A DNA stretch of 22,284 nucleotides from Dehalococcoidia bacterium UBA6495 (GCA_002435305.1 DJMH01000022.1:71210-93493); one strand, 5' to 3'; positions 1 through 7,408 are shown, counted from the stretch's first letter. Notes: generated from the letters alone by a model not told the origin. A program made the numbers and translations.

Positions 1-49
1 GTAAAAGGCCATTTTCTCGCTTTTCCCCCCCCCGTTTTAGTAAGCGGGT

Positions 50-78
50 TTGACACGACATATACCCGATGCTAGATT
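50..78 (+). promoter_or_regulatory. Sigma70-type promoter for fmdB-dtd
   Basis: A perfect -35 hexamer TTGACA (50-55) is followed by a 17-base spacer and a -10 TAGATT (73-78). The predicted transcription start is near 85, which leaves a leader of about 35 bases before the TTG start at 120. A run of nine C (25-33) lies just upstream and has no role I can assign. Confidence 0.7.
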
Positions 79-119
79 AATTGTTTGAGCGCAATAACGA
101 TATTGGGACGGTGTTAAGG

Positions 120-476
120 TTGCCAACATATGATTATAGATGTGAAGAGTGTGGCTCAGAATTTGAGCTGAGGCTTCGTTTTAGTGACACTGTGGATCAA
201 CCGTGTAACAGCTGTGACAACTTGGCAACAAGGCAATTTTCTGCGGTACCGATAGTTTTTAAAGGTAGCGGTTGGTACGTTAATGACTATGGTAAAAAAG
301 GTAGTTCGTCAAGTAAGAACACTAATTCCTCTGAAACCGACGCTGCTAGTAATGAATCGAGCCCAGACACGAAGTCATCTTCGCCAACAGAGCCTAAGTC
401 AGGAGGCGACACAAAAGCTTCTTCATCGGATAGCTCTGCCTCATCAGGATCTAAAACTACGTCCCAGCCGGAATAA
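120..476 (+). CDS. FmdB-family zinc-ribbon protein
   Basis: A small regulatory-type zinc-ribbon protein of 118 residues, of the FmdB/CxxC_CXXC_SSSS family, whose exact function is unknown. The N-terminus PTYDYRCEECG is the family signature. Two Cys pairs (CEEC and CNSC) would bind one zinc, and the following FKGSGWYVNDY block is also typical. The last 55 or so residues are low-complexity Ser/Thr/Lys-rich, as is common in this family. I chose the TTG at 120 because homologues begin MPTY and because the longer reading from TTG 81 would start upstream of the predicted transcription start near 85. The stop TAA shares its last A with the ATG of dtd, so the two genes should be translationally coupled. 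Confidence 0.85.
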   Translation: MPTYDYRCEECGSEFELRLRFSDTVDQPCNSCDNLATRQFSAVPIVFKGSGWYVNDYGKKGSSSSKNTNSSETDAASNESSPDTKSSSPTEPKSGGDTKASSSDSSASSGSKTTSQPE

Positions 477-919
477 TGAGGGTAATTCTTCAAAGAGTTA
501 ACTCTGCTAATGTAAAAATTTCAGATTCCCTTGTTGGGGAAATTCAAAAGGGACTTTTGGTTTTTGTCGGAATCGCCGCCGAGGATAAGGCCGAAGATAT
601 CGATTACATTGTTGGTAAAACTCTAGGACTGCGTATTTTTAACAATCAGAAAGGTAAATTTGATTTGTCTATTGAAGACATAAAAGGCGATTTATTAATA
701 GTGAGCCAATTTACGTTATATGCGGATACCAGGAGAGGTAAGAGGCCGAGTTTTATAGGTGCTATGGAACCCAACGATGCGTTAAAACTCTTCAATATTA
801 CGGTTCAAAAATTCAAAGCATCCGGATTAAAAGTGGAGACTGGAAAATTCCAAGAGGAAATGCAAATTTCTTTGATTAATGATGGCCCAGTCACCATAGT
901 TATCGATTCAAAAAACTAG
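476..919 (+). CDS. dtd: D-aminoacyl-tRNA deacylase (DTD)
   Basis: Hydrolyses D-amino acids (and glycine on tRNA-Ala) from mischarged tRNAs in the cytoplasm, a translation quality-control step. The 147 residues match the family length. The catalytic-site motif SQFT (77-80, inside SQFTLYAD) and the C-terminal NDGPVT with its Gly-cisPro pair (137-138), which screens substrate chirality, are both intact. The segment usually written GxFGAxM reads GKFQEEM here (123-129), a mild departure. The ATG overlaps the stop codon of the zinc-ribbon gene by one base, so this is the second gene of a two-gene operon. It runs convergently into nadC, 32 bases away, with only a weak inverted repeat between. Confidence 0.95.
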   Translation: MRVILQRVNSANVKISDSLVGEIQKGLLVFVGIAAEDKAEDIDYIVGKTLGLRIFNNQKGKFDLSIEDIKGDLLIVSQFTLYADTRRGKRPSFIGAMEPNDALKLFNITVQKFKASGLKVETGKFQEEMQISLINDGPVTIVIDSKN

Positions 920-951
920 TTAGATATAGGAACCGATATTCAGTCCTTGGA

Positions 952-1797
952 TTAATCAATATCTAAACTCAAATCTAGATTCGGCGCTGAGTGAGTTATC
1001 GCTCCCACTGAGATCAGATTTACCCCTGTTTCGGCGACCGATCTAACAGTTTTCAAATTAATACCTCCTGATGCTTCAGTAACAGCTCTACCCAGGCATG
1101 ACTTAACAGCTTTCTCCATATCTTGGGTCGACATATTATCCAACAATATTATGTCAGCACCTGCGGATACGGACTCTACGGCCTGTTCTACCGTTTCGAC
1201 TTCAACCTCAACTTTTATGGTATGAGGTGCATTAGATTTGGCTTTTTGTATTACTCCTGTCAGATTCAGACCCTCCAGGTGTAATATTTTTACATGGTTG
1301 TCTTTTATTAGTATTCCGTCAGAGAGGTTTAGTCTGTGATTATGACCGCCACCCATTCGTACAGCGTATTTTTCCAAAGCACGGAACCCAGGAGTGGTTT
1401 TCCTAGTATCGACGATCCGGGAATTAGTATGAGATATTTCATCGACATATTTGGAAGTTTCAGTGGCCACTCCACTCAATTTTCTTAGAAAATTAAGCGC
1501 AGTTCTTTCAGCTGTCAGAATTGATGATAGGTACCCGTTAATTTCAAGTATACGGTCATTTTTAGTTACTTTTGACCCGTCCGGGATCAGTATAGTGGTT
1601 TCAAGAGATGGGTCCATTTTTTGGAATATCCTCACGGCGAGGCCTAAACCCGCTATGGTCCCTCCTTCGTCTGCCACTACCGTAGCACTGCCGATAGTTT
1701 CATTTGAAATCAGTGCATCGGTGGTAGCATCACCCATGGAGTAGTCTTCCATGATGGCTAAGTCAATGAGTTTTTCAATATCGGGTGTTAGTTGCAC
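952..1797 (-). CDS. nadC: Nicotinate-nucleotide pyrophosphorylase (quinolinate phosphoribosyltransferase)
   Basis: Converts quinolinate and PRPP into nicotinate mononucleotide, CO2 and PPi in de novo NAD synthesis. It has 281 residues, normal for the family. The N-terminal domain holds EDYSMGDATT (17-26). The barrel domain shows ERTALNFL (97-104), TRKTTPG (131-137), the RMGGGHNHR block (147-155), KDNH (165-168), LLDNM (218-222), EASGGI (241-246) and the phosphate-binding SVGAITHSAP (264-272). The start is GTG, with AGGAG six bases upstream. It lies downstream of nadA, whose product makes quinolinate, but the 77-base gap between them holds a strong hairpin. No L-aspartate oxidase (nadB) or aspartate dehydrogenase gene is in the window. 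Confidence 0.95.
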   Translation of the reverse strand: MQLTPDIEKLIDLAIMEDYSMGDATTDALISNETIGSATVVADEGGTIAGLGLAVRIFQKMDPSLETTILIPDGSKVTKNDRILEINGYLSSILTAERTALNFLRKLSGVATETSKYVDEISHTNSRIVDTRKTTPGFRALEKYAVRMGGGHNHRLNLSDGILIKDNHVKILHLEGLNLTGVIQKAKSNAPHTIKVEVEVETVEQAVESVSAGADIILLDNMSTQDMEKAVKSCLGRAVTEASGGINLKTVRSVAETGVNLISVGAITHSAPNLDLSLDID

Positions 1798-1810
1798 TTT
1801 TGTCTCCTAA

Positions 1811-1848
1811 CAAAATGCCCAGCCTGTGTTTGAAGGCGGGGCATTTTG
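1811..1848 (-). terminator. Strong hairpin in nadA-nadC gap (terminator or attenuator)
   Basis: A ten-base-pair stem (1811-1820 with 1839-1848, CAAAATGCCC/GGGCATTTTG) is extended by GCCT/AGGC (1822-1825 with 1834-1837) around an eight-base loop, with one A-G mismatch. On the minus strand the 3' arm ends in TTTTG and is followed by TTAGGAG, the ribosome binding site of nadC. It may partly terminate nadA transcripts, stabilise mRNA ends, or tune nadC. The short T run argues against full termination. Confidence 0.6.
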
Positions 1849-1874
1849 AGTATGTTTAGGATCGGGAGAATATT

Positions 1875-3080
1875 TTATTTTATAGATAGCATTCGATCCA
1901 GTGCTATCCTCGAATATTTTCTAGTGTTTTCATCTACTGTTATTTGGTTTACCACGACGCCTTCTAGTAGCCCATCCAGAACCCAAGCTAGATAAGCGGG
2001 ATGGATCCGATACATTGTAGAGCAAGGGCAGACAACTGAATCCAGGCAAAAAACATTTTTATCCGGATTTTCGGTGGCAATTCTATTCACTAAACTTATT
2101 TCAGTGCCTACCGCCCAGGTTGTTCCGGACTCTGCTTCATTAATTATTTGCCTTATGTATTCTGTTGAGCCTACATAATCTGATGATTCGACTACATCTA
2201 ATGTGCATTCTGGGTGTACCACGATAGAGACATCTGCATAAGATTGTTTTGCAGATTTTATTTGGTCAACTGTAAATCTAGTGTGGACCGAACAATGGCC
2301 TTGCCATAGAATGACTTTAGAATTTTTAATCGCCTCAATCGAATTCCCACCCAATGGCTTAAAAGGATTCCAAACTATCATCTCGTTAAGGTTGACGCCC
2401 TTAGTTACAGCTGTATTCCTCCCTAGATGTTGGTCGGGAAGAAACAGGATTTTCTCCCCTCTTTCAAAAGACCAATCGAAGGCAGCTGAAACATTGGAAG
2501 ATGTACAGACAACCCCACCATTTTCCCCGCAGAGCGATTTTATTGCCGCGGTGGAGTTCATATAGGTCATTGGTACAACAGACCCCACTCCGAGGATTTC
2601 TGTGAGATCGTCCCAGCAATCCATTACATCATCAATGTGAGCCATGTCAGCCATGGAACATCCAGCAGTGAGGTTGGGTAGGATGACTTTTTGTTTTTGG
2701 TTACTCAATATTTCAGCAGTTTCGGCCATGAAATGAACGCCGCAAAAAATAATGTATTCTGGGTCTTTTAATTTTGCAGCATGTTGGGCTAATTTGAAAG
2801 AGTCACCTCTAACGTCCGCAAACTGAATTACCTCATCTCTTTGGTAGTGATGACCAAGTATTACGATTTTATTGCCAAGCTTCTTTTTTGCTGAGTAGAT
2901 CTTCTGTTCCAGTTCTTCAGGACTGGTTCGCATATAACTTACTGGAAGTTTTTGCCAACGAACACCTGAATTAAACTCCTGTTCTAAAGTTTTTGAGGCC
3001 AGCTCTTTGTCAGTTTGACAGAAGGCCGATTGTTCTATTTCTGTAATAGGTATGGGTTCTTTATCTATTTTTATGACCAT
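1875..3080 (-). CDS. nadA: Quinolinate synthase A
   Basis: A [4Fe-4S] enzyme that condenses iminoaspartate with dihydroxyacetone phosphate to quinolinate. At 401 residues it is of the long, Bacillus-like type, with roughly 25 extra N-terminal residues. Three pseudo-repeated domains are visible: GHHYQRDEVIQFAD (76-89), then NLTAGCSMADMA with cluster ligand C141, then WQGHCSVH with C263, then the C-terminal CPCSTMYRI, where C353 (or C351) should be the third ligand. The substrate-binding motifs HPECTLDV (289-296) and GTEISLVNR (325-333) are present. The ATG start is the only reasonable one. An overlapping eight-codon reading frame with a better-placed AAGGA lies at 3061-3087. It sits 23 bases downstream of miaB in the same direction, probably in one transcript. 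Confidence 0.95.
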   Translation of the reverse strand: MVIKIDKEPIPITEIEQSAFCQTDKELASKTLEQEFNSGVRWQKLPVSYMRTSPEELEQKIYSAKKKLGNKIVILGHHYQRDEVIQFADVRGDSFKLAQHAAKLKDPEYIIFCGVHFMAETAEILSNQKQKVILPNLTAGCSMADMAHIDDVMDCWDDLTEILGVGSVVPMTYMNSTAAIKSLCGENGGVVCTSSNVSAAFDWSFERGEKILFLPDQHLGRNTAVTKGVNLNEMIVWNPFKPLGGNSIEAIKNSKVILWQGHCSVHTRFTVDQIKSAKQSYADVSIVVHPECTLDVVESSDYVGSTEYIRQIINEAESGTTWAVGTEISLVNRIATENPDKNVFCLDSVVCPCSTMYRIHPAYLAWVLDGLLEGVVVNQITVDENTRKYSRIALDRMLSIK

Positions 3081-3103
3081 CTTCCATGTATTCCTTGTTA
3101 CTT

Positions 3104-4384
3104 TCAGATGCCGTTATTGATAGAGCCTTCCAGATACCATGGGCTCGTCTCTTTTATTTTTACGTTGATCATTTCGCCAGCATTCACATCGTCACTGTCA
3201 AAAAAAACTAACTTATCATTCCTGTTTCTACCGAACCATTTCCCCTTTTTACGACCCTCAACAAGGACCTCTTGGGTCTTTCCTTTCAGGTCGGAATTGA
3301 TGCTGGCCACTATTTTCTCTTGTTCAGCATTAATTATTCTTAGGCGCTCTTTCTTTATGTCTTCTTCCACGTCGTCGATCATTTTTCTTGAAGCTATAGT
3401 ACCTTGCCGGTTGGAGTATGCCGCTGAGTGAACCTTGTCGAATTTTACGTCTTTAACCATTTCAAAGGTGTTTGCAAATTGCTCGTCAGTCTCTCCGCAG
3501 AAACCAACTATCAAATCTGTGCTTATGCTCACATCGGACACTTTGTTTCTAATTTTTTCGATCAGGCGCCTGTACTCTTCGTTTGTATATCCGCGTCGCA
3601 TGGTACGCAAAATCTCGTCATCCCCAGCCTGAAAAGGTAAATTTATATGCTCACAAACTTTTTCAAGACCATTCACCGCTTCTATTATGCTGTCCTCCAT
3701 ATCATTAGGGTGTGAGGTTAGGAATCTTATTCTTTCCAGACCAGGTACTTCGTTTACAGCCACCAATAGGTCTGAAAGGTTAATTACTCCTCCCAGATCA
3801 TGGCCATAGGAATCCACATTTTGACCTAGCAATGTAACTTCCTTAACTCCCCTTTTTACCAACATTTCGGTTTCGTGCACAATCTCTTGTACGGATCTAC
3901 TTTTCTCCCTTCCCCGACGATAAGGAATAATACAAAATGAGCAGAATTTGTCACACCCATGGATTATTGGTATGTAGGTACTTATTGCGGGAGTAGCAGT
4001 TAAAGGGCCTATACAGCCTTCTGTATCAATTTTTAACTTTTCTCCCAGATACTCAATTAGTGGGTTGTACTGCTGAGGTGCCATAAAGACGTCTACATAA
4101 GGGAAACGTTTTTCCAAGGCGCTTGTGTTGGGCCCCACCATACATCCCATTAGAGCAATAACTTTTTCTGGATTAAGCTCCTTACTCGGTTTTAAGCTGG
4201 TTAGAGTTCCTACAGCCTTATCTTCGGCGTTCTGTCGGACAACGCATGTGTTAAGGACCACTATGTCCGCTGCTTCTTTTGATTCCGTTGGTACAAGACC
4301 CATTTGATCCAAAGCACTCGTTAGTCGCTCCGAATCTGCCTTGTTCATTTGGCATCCTGTAGTCCAAATGTGATAGCTTGGCAT
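3104..4384 (-). CDS. miaB: tRNA-2-methylthio-N6-dimethylallyladenosine synthase
   Basis: A radical-SAM methylthiotransferase that adds the 2-methylthio group to i6A37 of tRNAs reading UNN codons. The 426 residues show the full three-part layout. The N-terminal UPF0004 domain carries the auxiliary-cluster cysteines C11 (TGCQMN), C47 (NTCVVR) and C81 (MGCMVG). The radical-SAM core has CDKFCSFC (C144, C148, C151). A C-terminal TRAM domain occupies about residues 365-425. The CVVRQNAEDK sequence favours MiaB over the sister families MtaB and RimO. It starts 33 bases after the tRNA-Ser gene and has no convincing Shine-Dalgarno sequence, so it may be co-transcribed with that tRNA. A miaA gene is not in the window. 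Confidence 0.95.
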   Translation of the reverse strand: MPSYHIWTTGCQMNKADSERLTSALDQMGLVPTESKEAADIVVLNTCVVRQNAEDKAVGTLTSLKPSKELNPEKVIALMGCMVGPNTSALEKRFPYVDVFMAPQQYNPLIEYLGEKLKIDTEGCIGPLTATPAISTYIPIIHGCDKFCSFCIIPYRRGREKSRSVQEIVHETEMLVKRGVKEVTLLGQNVDSYGHDLGGVINLSDLLVAVNEVPGLERIRFLTSHPNDMEDSIIEAVNGLEKVCEHINLPFQAGDDEILRTMRRGYTNEEYRRLIEKIRNKVSDVSISTDLIVGFCGETDEQFANTFEMVKDVKFDKVHSAAYSNRQGTIASRKMIDDVEEDIKKERLRIINAEQEKIVASINSDLKGKTQEVLVEGRKKGKWFGRNRNDKLVFFDSDDVNAGEMINVKIKETSPWYLEGSINNGI

Positions 4385-4417
4385 CTTTTTATTGCAAGCC
4401 CCTTGATGTTTCAGTTA

Positions 4418-4509
4418 TGGCGGAGGGAATGGGATTCGAACCCATGAGAGGACTTTCATCCCCTAACCGCTTAGCAGGCGGCCGCACTAGACCTCTATGC
4501 GATCCCTCC
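4418..4509 (-). tRNA. tRNA-Ser(GCU)
   Basis: A class II tRNA with a long variable arm. The acceptor stem is GGAGGGA (4509-4503) with UCCCUCC (4428-4422), then discriminator G at 4421 and a genomically encoded CCA at 4420-4418. The anticodon stem GCCGC/GCGGU encloses the loop CUGCUAA, giving anticodon GCU, which reads AGC and AGU. The T arm contains GGGTTCGAATCCC. The long variable arm (hairpin-forming GGGGATGAAAGTCCTC segment) fits serine identity. It has its own promoter and leads into miaB. Confidence 0.96.
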
Positions 4510-4529
4510 AATTTATTTATGGAGCTTCA

Positions 4530-4559
4530 ATTATAGATTTGACTATCTAGTCGTGGCAA
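4530..4559 (-). promoter_or_regulatory. Promoter for tRNA-Ser (and possibly miaB-nadA-nadC)
   Basis: On the minus strand TTGCCA (4559-4554) is followed by an 18-base spacer and a consensus TATAAT (4535-4530). The tRNA begins about 14 bases after the predicted start site. The spacer contains a short inverted repeat, GACTA-TC-TAGTC. Confidence 0.6.
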
Positions 4560-4772
4560 GGCAATTAATTGTGAAATCCGGAACTAATCTATATATATAT
4601 GCCGTTTTCGTAATATAATAAAAATATTGGGTACTAAAACCTAGTAATATTGTATAATATATACGATATACGTACTCTTATCTAATGTGTGTGCCGAAAT
4701 CCCTGAAAATTTACTTTCCCAGTAAATTTATTCCTAATGCCTTATTTTAGTGTCAGGAATTTTAGTATAAGT
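4560..4772. other. AT-rich intergenic spacer with inverted repeats
   Basis: The spacer between the moaE stop and the tRNA-Ser promoter is markedly AT-rich (TATATATATA tracts near 4590-4600 and 4650-4670). Besides the hairpin at 4707-4729 it contains a small inverted repeat TACTA-N-TAGTA near 4632-4645. I see no credible reading frame or known RNA family in it. Confidence 0.4.
4707..4729 (-). terminator. Possible moaE-operon terminator hairpin
   Basis: A perfect nine-base-pair inverted repeat (AAATTTACT at 4707-4715 with AGTAAATTT at 4721-4729) encloses a five-base loop about 44 bases past the moaE stop. The stem is AT-rich, and on the minus strand it ends in only TTTT, so it is at best a weak intrinsic terminator. 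An operator or RNA-stability element is also possible. Confidence 0.4.
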
Positions 4773-5222
4773 TTATCCAGCCATTGGTCTAAACCCTTCC
4801 GCATCACCAATCCAGACTTCTCCTCCTTCAAAATGTTCCTTTTTCCAGATAGGAACTATTTGTTTTATTCTATCTACTGAATATTCACTGGCTTGATAGG
4901 CGTATGCTCTGTGGGGGGACCCAACGGTTACTATTAGGCTAGATTGCCCTATATCTACTCGGCCAATTCTGTGGGCTATGACTACGTCTACGTCCCATTT
5001 GTCGCACATCTCATCAGCAACATCATTGAGTTTGGCTTTGGCCATGGGGAGGTAGGCTTCGTACTCAAGGAACAAAACTTTTCGTCCATCGGTGTGATCT
5101 CTCGTTATTCCATTGAAGACTACAACTGCACCATTGCGATCTTCCATGACCGCTGCTGATAATTCCTTAATGTTCAACTCGTTATGGGTTATGAATGTTT
5201 TGTACCTAATTTTCTTAGACAA
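4773..5222 (-). CDS. moaE: Molybdopterin synthase catalytic subunit MoaE
   Basis: Large subunit of molybdopterin synthase. It binds precursor Z (cPMP), and the thiocarboxylated C-terminus of MoaD donates sulfur. The 149 residues carry the family pattern: GAVVVFNGITRD (31-42, R41), LEYEAYLPMA (52-61), HRIGRVDIGQ (84-93), SPHRAYAYQAS (102-112) and PIWKKEHFEGGEVW (124-137), with catalytic lysines at K120 and K127/K128. The start is TTG with AGGAG six bases upstream. Its partner moaD ends 18 bases upstream in the same direction. The rest of the Moco pathway (moaA, moaC, mogA, moeA) is absent from the window. Confidence 0.95.
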   Translation of the reverse strand: MSKKIRYKTFITHNELNIKELSAAVMEDRNGAVVVFNGITRDHTDGRKVLFLEYEAYLPMAKAKLNDVADEMCDKWDVDVVIAHRIGRVDIGQSSLIVTVGSPHRAYAYQASEYSVDRIKQIVPIWKKEHFEGGEVWIGDAEGFRPMAG

Positions 5223-5240
5223 AACTGACTCCTGATTGAT

Positions 5241-5486
5241 TTATCCACCGCTTACAGGGGGTATCAGCGCCACAATATCTCCTGTAAGCAGCACTTGGTC
5301 GTGTGTTTGATATTCTTCATTCACCGCCGCCACCATTCTTTCAGGGGAACATTTGATTTCGATATTTGCTTCTAAAACACGAGCAACAAGATCAGCCAGT
5401 GTACTTTTGTTAGGCAATGAAAATGTTTCTGTATCTTTCCCACATTGTTCTCTGTAGGATGCGAAATAAAGTACCTTGATTTTCAG
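5241..5486 (-). CDS. moaD: Molybdopterin synthase sulfur carrier subunit MoaD (CTG start)
   Basis: A ubiquitin-like sulfur carrier of 81 residues. The reading gives MKIKVLYFASYREQ at the N-terminus and ALIPPVSGG at the C-terminus. The terminal Gly-Gly, adenylated and thiocarboxylated by MoeB, is diagnostic. The frame has no ATG, GTG or TTG between an upstream in-frame stop (5505-5507) and Met51. The only workable initiation codon is CTG at 5486-5484, with GGGAG seven bases before it, and it places Met exactly where MoaD proteins begin. This non-standard start would make ordinary gene callers skip or truncate the gene. It follows the SDR gene by 35 bases and precedes moaE by 18, so the pair should be made together at matched levels. 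Confidence 0.9.
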   Translation of the reverse strand: MKIKVLYFASYREQCGKDTETFSLPNKSTLADLVARVLEANIEIKCSPERMVAAVNEEYQTHDQVLLTGDIVALIPPVSGG

Positions 5487-5521
5487 TTTGAATCTCCCAG
5501 AGAGTCACTACTCGCCGCTAT

Positions 5522-6271
5522 CTAATAAGTAAATGCTCCGCCATTTACATGTATTGTTTGCCCAGTGATGAAGTTGTTTTCTGGTGAAACCAAGAAATCT
5601 ACTGCGGAGGCTATTTCAATTGGATACCCAAGTCGGCCAACAGGTATGTTCGTGACAATCGGTCTCGGATTGCTTCCGGATTCATCCGAAGTGTCAAATG
5701 CTCCTGGGACTATGTGGTTGACCAATATATTATTGGTTGCAAGTTCGATTGATAACGCTCTTGTTAATCCTATTGCTCCCATTTTAGAGGCGCAGACGTG
5801 TCCCCATCCTTCCTTCCCTTTAAATGAATTCAAGCCAGATACATTTACTATCCTTCCCCAATCAGCTTCTATCATCCCGGGTATAGCTGCTCGGCTACAA
5901 TAGAAAGGTCCGTCGAGGTTTACTGATAAAACCCTACGCCATTCGTCGGTTGTCATTTCAGAAGTAAATTTATCTTCTCTGAGCCCCGCATTGTTTACCA
6001 GTATAGTGACGTTGCCTAAAGTACTTTCTATTTTTTCGAACATTGATTTCACTTCGTTCTCAGATCCGACGTCTCCCAAAACAGAAAGGGCTTGTCCTCC
6101 ATTGTCTATAATTTCTTTTTCCACCGACTTGGCTTCTGATTCATTTGTTCTGGCATTTACTGCCACTGCAGCTCCCAAAGAGGCTAAGTGTAAGGCTGTT
6201 GCTTTTCCTATGTTCCGACCGGAACCGGTTACTAAAGCTACTTTTCCACTTAAAGATTGATTATTTTGCAT
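5522..6271 (-). CDS. SDR-family oxidoreductase lacking the catalytic Tyr
   Basis: A classical short-chain dehydrogenase/reductase fold of 249 residues, FabG-like in length. It has the nucleotide-binding TGSGRNIG (15-22), NNAG (93-96), N118 in SVNLDG, and the C-terminal GQTIHVNGG. The usual Ser-Tyr-Lys triad is not intact: S145 and K163 are present, but the YxxxK motif reads VCASK, so Val159 (preceded by His158) occupies the Tyr position. It may use another residue, act as a non-catalytic protein or catalyse a different reaction. The start is ATG at 6271 with AGGA at good spacing; an extension to 6325 would lie inside the upstream gene. It overlaps the stop of the ketopantoate-reductase-like gene by 11 bases, implying coupled translation. 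Confidence 0.85.
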   Translation of the reverse strand: MQNNQSLSGKVALVTGSGRNIGKATALHLASLGAAVAVNARTNESEAKSVEKEIIDNGGQALSVLGDVGSENEVKSMFEKIESTLGNVTILVNNAGLREDKFTSEMTTDEWRRVLSVNLDGPFYCSRAAIPGMIEADWGRIVNVSGLNSFKGKEGWGHVCASKMGAIGLTRALSIELATNNILVNHIVPGAFDTSDESGSNPRPIVTNIPVGRLGYPIEIASAVDFLVSPENNFITGQTIHVNGGAFTY

Positions 6272-7322
6272 AATATGTCCTAACAATATTTGAGACTCTC
6301 TGTATATTATCCATACCCACCTCAAATTCTCCTAATTCAACTCCCTTAAGTATTTGGCTAACTGCGTCACTATATGGAGTTGGGATTCCTATCTCCTTAC
6401 CCTTTTCTGAAACCATACCGTTCAGATAATCGATTTCTGTTTTTCGGCCTTTTATAACATCTTGCGCCATGGAGGGTCGACCTGGCACCTCAGGAGGGCT
6501 CCCTTGGAGAACTTTGTCGAGGTCCTCATTGCCTTCTGGCCCGGCCCCTCTTTCCATATCCTCGAGTGAAAAATCACCCATCGGGGGTTTCACATTGTAG
6601 CCAAGTGCCCTACCAACTTTCACAGTTTCGATGGCTAAGTTGAGTATTTGATTGCGGGTTTCTTTGTCAGCTCTTACTTCGTGGCTGAGAAGCCCTGTCA
6701 TACCTGCTGTCGCATTAACCATGCAATTGGTTACCATTTTGGACCAACGTTGTCCCCATAAATCGTCGGTAACCAAAGTTTTTCCGGCAGGCCTGAAGAG
6801 GTCAGCTATTGTTTGAACTCTTTCGGTGATTTCTCCGTTCAATTCTCCCACTGTGAAACAAATTGGCTCTTTCTGTAGGGATTGGGAAACACTGCCGGTA
6901 CGAGTTATGTGTGCAGGTTCATACATTCCCGCAGAAATCGTTGTTATGCATCCGATGGTTCTATGAGCGCCTACAAGGGGAGCTATTTGTATTTCATTGA
7001 TACTGTTCTGAGGACTCACCACCCACGTATCTTCTTTCATGAAAGGGAGCATCGCGTTGACAGCATTCTTAGTGTCATAGGACTTTACTCCTACAATCAC
7101 CATATCGAATTTATTCTCTATCCTTGGGATTTCGTCAGTGTGTATAGCCTCGACTTCGACGATATATTCTCCCACTATGCCATCCAAGGTGAGTCCTTTT
7201 TCATTCATGGCATCTACGTGTTCTTTCCATGGATCTATCATTAGCACATCATTGCCTTCTCTAGCCATAAAACCAGATAATGTTCCGGCGATTGCTCCTA
7301 CTCCTATGGCTGCCGTTTTCAT
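6261..7322 (-). CDS. Ketopantoate reductase (ApbA/PanE) family oxidoreductase
   Basis: An NADPH-dependent 2-keto-acid reductase of the PanE family. The 353 residues exceed the usual 290-310. The N-terminal Rossmann motif is GVGAIAGTLSG (7-17). Expected active-site positions look intact: K80, K195 and N199 in WSKMVTNCMVN, E296 in GRKTEIDYLNG, and S284 in PSMAQD. The extra length comes mainly from an insertion around 245-280. True pantothenate synthesis is possible, but the neighbours (crotonase upstream, SDR overlapping downstream, no panB or panC) suggest reduction of some other branched keto acid or keto-acyl compound. The ATG is preceded by GGGAG nine bases away. Confidence 0.85.
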   Translation of the reverse strand: MKTAAIGVGAIAGTLSGFMAREGNDVLMIDPWKEHVDAMNEKGLTLDGIVGEYIVEVEAIHTDEIPRIENKFDMVIVGVKSYDTKNAVNAMLPFMKEDTWVVSPQNSINEIQIAPLVGAHRTIGCITTISAGMYEPAHITRTGSVSQSLQKEPICFTVGELNGEITERVQTIADLFRPAGKTLVTDDLWGQRWSKMVTNCMVNATAGMTGLLSHEVRADKETRNQILNLAIETVKVGRALGYNVKPPMGDFSLEDMERGAGPEGNEDLDKVLQGSPPEVPGRPSMAQDVIKGRKTEIDYLNGMVSEKGKEIGIPTPYSDAVSQILKGVELGEFEVGMDNIQRVSNIVRTYYAK

Positions 7323-7408
7323 ACCAAAATCTCCCTGCTGAAATTGCGGTTTAACTTTATTTTGTTCTGATAATTCGGATATATGATCAGAGACTTTTCG
7401 TTGTTGAT

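Noticed and set aside
1..49. Poly-C tract and CCCG/CGGG repeat as an upstream terminator or phase-variation tract
   Set aside because: The stem would be only four pairs, and the C run is upstream of the -35, not in coding sequence. The preceding gene is outside the window, so nothing can be tested.
283..501. Plus- and minus-strand reading frames opposite or within the Ser-rich tail of the zinc-ribbon gene
   Set aside because: Shadow frames of low-complexity coding sequence without ribosome sites or recognisable motifs.
920..951. GATATT/AATATC repeat between dtd and nadC as a bidirectional terminator
   Set aside because: Six AT-rich pairs around a 17-base loop without a T run is too weak to call.
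6272..6325. Extended SDR start (18 extra residues)
   Set aside because: The added residues overlap the KPR-like gene further, and ATG 6271 has a well-placed AGGA and gives the normal SDR N-terminus.
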